18,697 bases of DNA from Gammaproteobacteria bacterium (GTDB taxonomy: Bacteria; Pseudomonadota; Gammaproteobacteria; Pseudomonadales; UBA3067): assembly GCA_019090565.1 (NCBI GenBank), contig JAHRVS010000103.1, positions 1 through 18,697 on the forward strand. The letters run 5' to 3'. This document shows positions 14,937 through 18,697 of this stretch, in pieces. Made by a program: the position numbers and the translations under genes. Position 1 is the first letter of the stretch. Each line of letters begins with the position of its first letter. The notes below the pieces were generated by a model. That model did no database searches, was not told where the DNA came from, and saw only the letters and a list, made by a program, of their open reading frames with translations.

Positions 14937-17900
14937 CTATTCCGGTATTGTCACAACACCGAACCACTGACCTTGATCGCTGCCAGATCGGTCACGATAG
15001 TTAAAAAAGACCGTGTCTCCATCACCCGATACGGTCATCCTATCTGGGCCCTCTACTTTTGTGGACAGTGCTACTTCTTGCAAGCTTCCGTCATCCTCAA
15101 TCGCAAGTTGATAGATACCGTTTAAACCAGATTCTCTATCACTATTTTCGTTCGATGCTCGTTGCAGCGGAATATAAAGATAGTGTATTCCATCTAGCTC
15201 TCTACCCACTCCTCCATAAATGCGGCCACCCGTACCGGTACTGAATAGTCTCCTGGAAGACTCATCAAGTGATTCATTGAAGCTGACAATATTTCCGTCA
15301 TAAGTGGTAATGAAAACACGACCGTTGTAGAACCAAACCCGTGCTATTTCTTCGACGGCTGCTGATGCGGTGGTTGTGCCATCCGCGCTGGTCATAATCA
15401 CATTGTCTTCGTCGCGCTGATAAACGCGGCTCGCATCGTCATTGATGGCCGGTGGGCCGAAGGATTTGTATTCTGCCTCCGCCATTGCAATTGTTTTGTC
15501 GAGGGTTGCTACGCCAGATTTACTAAAGGAATAAATCTCGGTGATAAATGCTCCATCACCGGTTTCTATCATAACGGCCGCCAAAGACTGGCCGGTATTA
15601 AACCCAACTTTAAGCGGTTCACCAGAGTTTATGTCAATTGAATTACTCTCTGTTTCCCCCAGCACACCACTGGTGTCCATTGCCACGGTGAATATACGTG
15701 CTTGGCCCGTTTCACCGACCGCTGCACTCACTCCAATTGCGTAGGCATGGTTTGCGTCACCTACGAAATTATCCACTACACCCACGCCCACTAGGGATTC
15801 AGTATCACGGTAGGTTTTTGGCGTGTCTGCCGTACCTGAAGCAATCACCGGCTGTCCATCGACTACGTTCACAGAAACGAAGCCATACACCCTGTCTGCA
15901 TTGGTATTTTCGAAGCGAACGGGGGCCACCATAATGTCTCCTTGGTGGTTTGCCGCCATGTATTGCGCTGAGTTTTCTGCGGTTTGCACGATGGTCGCGT
16001 TCGGTAACGCGACAGGTACTTTTCTTAGCGTTAGGCCAAACGTTTTTCCATCCTCAACGATTTCTTGTCGAAAACTCACTGAGGTTGTGGCGCTTAACAC
16101 CCCCGTCACGTCGGTGCCATCCACCGACGGTCGAATAATACTGCCATCGGAAATATTGAGGTGTGTGCTTAAACTATTATCCGCTGCCCAGGTAATTGCT
16201 ACGTTCTCATAACTAGGACTTAAATTTAAATTTGAAATAACCGCATCAAAGTAACCACCGCCATTGATAGAGGCTCTATTAAGTCCCTCTAAAGCCAAAC
16301 GTGTTTTTTCTACTAGGTTGATATTGTCAGTTGTACTGGCAATATCAAGCACCGCTATACTGTTCCGTTCATTGGTAATGGCAACTTGTGTATCGTTTAG
16401 AAAAGCAACGTCTCTCGCGTTGTAGTCTAGGTTTTGTACGCTTTGAACACTAAAGCTCGGTACCGTGAGATTGACTATCAATAGCCGGTCTTCCTCATGT
16501 CCGACAATTGCCATCTTGCTAAAGTCATCAGAGACTGCAGCGGTATCGGATGTCACTTTCACCAAACCTGTATCAATAACGGAATTCGTTGCAACATCGA
16601 TCAATGCGATACTCATTAAGCCATTGTTATCATGCCCATGATTAAAGGCGATCAGCTTGCTGCCATCATTGTTTAAGCGTAATTCCTGGGGAACAAAATC
16701 AAGTGTTATTTTTTCATCGCCTGTCAAACTATCAACGGCCAACTTAGTGATATCTCCCTTGGTTTCATCTTCTACATTTTTTAGAGCAATAAATACAGTG
16801 CTAGATGACACGGCAAAGGTACTAAGCCCCTCAAGTAATAGGGGACTGCCGGGGTTTTCAAGATTGGCATCGTAAACCGTTAAAAACTCATCGGCATCAT
16901 AGGTAGCAACCTTGCTGTCATCGGGGGATACTGAAAACATCCTTAATTTTACCGCTAGCCTTTTTGAAACTGTCTCGTCCATGCTATAGATCAAACCACT
17001 TGAGTCCAAAACCGTCGCCACCGAGCCATCCGCTTCGAGCTTAGCCTTGTATAGGCCGTAAGTTTCTTCGTCAAAATTATCTGAAGAAAGGTTTTTAGGG
17101 GGGATATTAACGTAAACATAACTTGCATCTGTATTCACCGAGACGTCTCGCAGGTAGTTCTCACTAGCACCTGTTGATGAGTCAATGCCGTGCCCTGAGT
17201 CCGTAACAGTGGATACTGGTGTATAGCTGACTGCGCCGGTCGCCACATCGATCACTGTGAGTGCATTGTGATAATGACTACCACCAATAACTTTGCCGTT
17301 TTTCGCTGCTATAACACTGATGGATGAGTCGCTCGCATTAGTCCATCCATCCGTTTCTTGCTGTAATATTTTCTCATCGACGTTCTTAGAAAGCGCTTGA
17401 GTAACTGCTAGTTTTTCCAGTGATGGTATTCCTGCTATACCAATATCCACAGAATTAATATTAATACTTTTTATTTGCTCAACATTGTCAGCGCCCAGCT
17501 CAACCGCCTTGCTGATGACTGCGGCAATCACGCTATACCGTTCCGCATTGGGATTGGCGGTGATGGCTATTTTTATCGCCTCTGCAAGATCTTTTTGATG
17601 CGCAGTACTCAGTGCGCCACCCCACTTATCATTCAAATAATTTTCAGCTGCGTTAATCGTTTTTGAAGCAATAACTTGGTTATATATCAACTCATTCGCT
17701 AGCATTGTTGTAGAGAGGGAGATCTCACTAAAACCGGCGGGCGCAGTAAAGATAAGACCGTCCTCACCTTCATAAGCGAGAGAGTGGGTGGTACTAGTAA
17801 GGGCGGTGGACACCGCCACATCACTCCATGTGGCTACTTGCTCTGAGGCCTCATCCGCATCACATCTGGCGTTTTTATTTGCATCTAAGCACACAAGGCT

Positions 17901-18011
17901 ATTGCGCTCTAACTGACGTGGATGACTGTCATTGCTACCATCCCCACCCCCACCACAACCTGACAGAGCAGAAGCCACAGCAACTGAGATTAGGGTTCTC
18001 TTGAATTCCAT
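14937..18011 (-). CDS. Large beta-propeller-like lipoprotein with candidate flavinylation site
   Basis: 1024 residues from ATG 18011, chosen because AAAAGGA lies eight nt upstream and it gives a compact lipoprotein signal with lipobox L-S-G-C (Cys19). ATGs at 18029 and 18038 are alternatives. After a Gly-rich tether comes V-C-L-D-A-N-K-N-A-R-C-D (Cys41, Cys50), an EF-hand-like loop matching that of the 644-residue paralogue. A helical region follows (about 95-190), then repeated beta-strand blades from about 235 to about 600. A second repeat region with the same style (about 650-1020) has no counterpart in the paralogue. The segment G-S-H-Y-H-N-A-L-T-V-I-D, then D277-S-S-T-G-A-S283-E-N, aligns with the paralogue and holds the ApbE-type D-x-x-T-G-A-S. 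It is probably the first gene of the cluster, on the periplasmic side or cell surface. Confidence 0.85.
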   Translation of the reverse strand: MEFKRTLISVAVASALSGCGGGGDGSNDSHPRQLERNSLVCLDANKNARCDADEASEQVATWSDVAVSTALTSTTHSLAYEGEDGLIFTAPAGFSEISLSTTMLANELIYNQVIASKTINAAENYLNDKWGGALSTAHQKDLAEAIKIAITANPNAERYSVIAAVISKAVELGADNVEQIKSININSVDIGIAGIPSLEKLAVTQALSKNVDEKILQQETDGWTNASDSSISVIAAKNGKVIGGSHYHNALTVIDVATGAVSYTPVSTVTDSGHGIDSSTGASENYLRDVSVNTDASYVYVNIPPKNLSSDNFDEETYGLYKAKLEADGSVATVLDSSGLIYSMDETVSKRLAVKLRMFSVSPDDSKVATYDADEFLTVYDANLENPGSPLLLEGLSTFAVSSSTVFIALKNVEDETKGDITKLAVDSLTGDEKITLDFVPQELRLNNDGSKLIAFNHGHDNNGLMSIALIDVATNSVIDTGLVKVTSDTAAVSDDFSKMAIVGHEEDRLLIVNLTVPSFSVQSVQNLDYNARDVAFLNDTQVAITNERNSIAVLDIASTTDNINLVEKTRLALEGLNRASINGGGYFDAVISNLNLSPSYENVAITWAADNSLSTHLNISDGSIIRPSVDGTDVTGVLSATTSVSFRQEIVEDGKTFGLTLRKVPVALPNATIVQTAENSAQYMAANHQGDIMVAPVRFENTNADRVYGFVSVNVVDGQPVIASGTADTPKTYRDTESLVGVGVVDNFVGDANHAYAIGVSAAVGETGQARIFTVAMDTSGVLGETESNSIDINSGEPLKVGFNTGQSLAAVMIETGDGAFITEIYSFSKSGVATLDKTIAMAEAEYKSFGPPAINDDASRVYQRDEDNVIMTSADGTTTASAAVEEIARVWFYNGRVFITTYDGNIVSFNESLDESSRRLFSTGTGGRIYGGVGRELDGIHYLYIPLQRASNENSDRESGLNGIYQLAIEDDGSLQEVALSTKVEGPDRMTVSGDGDTVFFNYRDRSGSDQGQWFGVVTIPE
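17163..17183 (-). other. Candidate FMN attachment motif D-S-S-T-G-A-S
   Basis: Encodes residues 277-283 of the large lipoprotein (ATG 18011 numbering). It is the aligned counterpart of D-A-F-T-G-A-S in the paralogue. The flanking E-x-x-L-x-x-V-x-V is also shared, but the two variable positions differ, so the D, T-G-A-S part appears conserved. Confidence 0.6.
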
Positions 18012-18059
18012 TATTATGTTCCTTTTCATGATCGTCATACCTAGACGAGGAAGGTGAGC

Positions 18060-18152
18060 TTAAACAACCTGACTACTTTCCTTTTCAGCAGCACAGTCAG
18101 AAACAGAGGAGGCACCATAGCACATGCGAACAAGAATGCAAATGAGAAGCAT
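18060..18152 (-). CDS. Possible 30-residue single-span membrane peptide upstream of the operon
   Basis: From ATG 18152, with AGGA exactly six nt upstream, a short frame encodes a hydrophobic start (M-L-L-I-C-I-L-V-R-M-C-Y-G-A) and a polar tail ending at TAA/TGA-type stop 18060-18062. It lies 48 nt before the large lipoprotein start on the same strand. It may be a true small protein or leader peptide. It may equally be chance, since it also lies next to AraC-type remnant DNA. The low confidence reflects its length and lack of a known family. Confidence 0.22.
   Translation of the reverse strand: MLLICILVRMCYGASSVSDCAAEKESSQVV
18114..18141 (-). promoter_or_regulatory. Possible promoter of the redox operon
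   Basis: Minus strand: TTGCAT (18136-18141), 16-nt spacer, TATGGT (18114-18119), with TG-C directly before it as an extended -10. It would start transcription about 95-100 nt before ATG 18011. The hexamers are only partial matches. If correct, it lies inside the small frame 18060-18152 and argues against that frame being a gene. Confidence 0.28.
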
Positions 18153-18192
18153 TATCATTCCTAATGCCGTTATGATGGAGTACAAAAAGTGA

Positions 18193-18483
18193 GGTGGATT
18201 CAGTAATTGTCGGCGATTTAAAAGTCGCCATTGCAATGTGGAAAAGGTCGCCTGCATCACTCCCTTTAAGTACATTCAACTGATTCGCATCGAGCAGTCA
18301 GAAACCCTTCAGGAAACAACAAACCGTGGTATTGAAAAAATTTCAGTGCAGGTGGGACATGAGAATATCAGCCGCTTTAGGAAATGATTAAAGCAGGAGG
18401 GGCAACTTCTGCCGGCAGAATACCGCAGAGAATTCAGCTCTGGTGAATGTGTCATCAACATTAAACAATCCACTGAGCAATGA
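18193..18483 (+). pseudogene. AraC-family regulator, C-terminal DNA-binding domain remnant
   Basis: Plus-strand translation reads T-P-F-K-Y-I-Q-L-I-R-I-E-Q-S-E-T-L-Q-E-T-T-, then G-I-E-K-I-S-V-Q-V-G-H-E-N-I-S-R-F-R-K, a stop TGA (18385-18387), then L-K-Q-E-G-Q-L-L-P-A-E-Y-R-R-E-F, ending at TGA 18481-18483. This is the second helix-turn-helix of AraC/XylS (GlxA-like) proteins, P-x-x-Y-[IL]-x-x-x-R to P-x-x-Y-R-x-x-F. The usual Phe-x-R-x-F-K segment is broken by the stop, at the place of the next residue. Upstream in the same frame only about 25 degraded codons remain after a stop at 18190-18192; the sensor domain and the first helix-turn-helix are gone. It is a dead gene, left of the porin-like gene and divergent from the redox cluster. 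Confidence 0.75.
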
Positions 18484-18489
18484 AAATGC

Positions 18490-18530
18490 TGCGCTCACTG
18501 AGGCTGCGTAAATCAGACTCAATGAGCGCA
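18490..18530. terminator. Hairpin terminator, best read on the minus strand
   Basis: TGCGCTCACTGAG (18490-18502) pairs with CTCAATGAGCGCA (18518-18530), a 13-bp stem with one mismatch or G-U pair and a 15-nt loop. It lies just after the stop of the porin-like gene (minus strand) and just after the old stop of the AraC remnant (plus strand). On the minus strand it is followed by GCATTTTCATT, moderately T-rich, so it most likely ends the porin-like transcript. Confidence 0.6.
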
Positions 18531-18541
18531 CGCCTTAATTT

Positions 18542-18697
18542 CTAAAACTGATAGCCCATACCAAGGTTCAGGCCATCGCTATCGCCGGCATCCTCATTCT
18601 GTAGCTGATAGTCCACTTTGAAAGCAATATCCGGATGCGGATAATAGTTAAGCCCCAGGTCTGTCTGCTGCGCATCCATACCTGCCGTTTGAGACCA
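18542..18697 (-). CDS. Outer-membrane beta-barrel (porin-like), C-terminal end, cut by window edge
   Basis: 51 residues open to the right edge and ending at TAG 18542-18544. The sequence has alternating strands, D-L-G-L-N-Y-Y-P-H-P-D-I-A-F-K-V-D-Y-Q, a charged turn with D and G, then L-N-L-G-M-G-Y-Q-F with a terminal Phe. This is the last two strands of a barrel and the C-terminal signal for BAM insertion. The L-N-Y-x-P-x-P-x-x-x-x-K-x-D-Y-Q form occurs in porins of the DcaP and phosphate-selective kinds, but 51 residues are too few to name the family. Confidence 0.75.
   Translation of the reverse strand, partial: WSQTAGMDAQQTDLGLNYYPHPDIAFKVDYQLQNEDAGDSDGLNLGMGYQF

Larger units (their letters stand above)
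7966..18011 (-). other. Putative seven-gene flavin/thiol redox operon
   Basis: Seven genes in a row on the minus strand: lipoprotein (14937-18011), TlpA-like (14360-14830), DUF4266 (14121-14363), DUF3570 (12797-14062), lipoprotein (10850-12784), DsbD (8893-10782), ApbE (7966-8853). Gaps are 106, -4, 58, 12, 67 and 39 nt. Common strand, small gaps and matching functions (FMN transfer, candidate FMN acceptors, thiol reduction) support one transcription unit. Hairpins in the 106-nt and 67-nt gaps may tune the ratio of products. A recurrent association of DUF3570, DUF4266, ApbE and thioredoxin-like genes is what I recall from other Proteobacteria; the two propeller lipoproteins and DsbD extend it here. 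Confidence 0.7.

Noticed and set aside
17226..17246. A further near-match D-V-A-T-G-A-V in the large lipoprotein
   Set aside because: The last residue is Val, so there is no hydroxyl to take FMN. D-V-A-T-G is a common turn in propeller blades and also occurs, as D-V-A-T-G-N, in the paralogue.
18060..18275. The longer 71-codon version of the small frame upstream of the operon
   Set aside because: Its N-terminal part is antisense to the AraC remnant and shows no signal; only the 30-codon version has a ribosome binding site.
1..18697. tRNA, rRNA and known riboswitches
   Set aside because: No cloverleaf, rRNA stretch or recognisable aptamer core (including an FMN riboswitch near the cluster) was seen on reading; a covariance-model search would be needed to rule them out fully.

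Overview
The window reads as chromosomal DNA from a Gram-negative, probably marine gammaproteobacterium. This rests on an MdlA-type exporter half, outer-membrane beta-barrels, lipobox lipoproteins, a DUF4124 protein, moderate GC and decayed IS3 DNA. The genus cannot be fixed from sequence reading alone.

Layout. (1) 1-676, minus: start of an MdlA-like ABC exporter, cut by the window edge. (2) 868-1689, plus: unrecognised multi-pass membrane protein. (3) 1831-2298, minus: exported DUF4124 protein. (4) 2868-5354, plus: triple-PAS hybrid histidine kinase whose receiver has lost its phospho-acceptor aspartate. (5) 5364-6683, minus: group II PLP-dependent amino-acid decarboxylase with a near-consensus promoter. 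(6) 6836-7965: decayed IS3-family transposase, its right end, inverted repeats, and DNA without a convincing gene. (7) 7966-18011, minus: a seven-gene, roughly 10 kb cluster. (8) 18193-18483: AraC-type regulator remnant. (9) 18542-18697: C-terminus of an outer-membrane porin-like protein, cut by the right edge.

The centre of interest is region 7. In transcription order it encodes a large beta-propeller-like lipoprotein, a TlpA-like thioredoxin, a small DUF4266 lipoprotein ending in Cys-Gly-Cys-Asn, a DUF3570 outer-membrane barrel, a second lipoprotein paralogous to the first, a full DsbD thiol reductant transporter, and an ApbE-type FAD:protein FMN transferase. Three of these proteins carry the D-x-x-[ST]-G-A-[ST] pattern that ApbE enzymes use to attach FMN covalently: one copy in each lipoprotein and three tandem copies at the N-terminus of the barrel. 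The inference is a trans-envelope redox system. DsbD and TlpA would supply thiol reductant in the periplasm, ApbE would install covalent FMN on two lipoproteins and on the barrel, and the barrel would place flavins at or through the outer membrane. No c-type cytochrome motif (CxxCH) was noticed in the translated genes, so such a chain would be flavin and thiol based. The electron donor, acceptor and physiological purpose cannot be read from the sequence.
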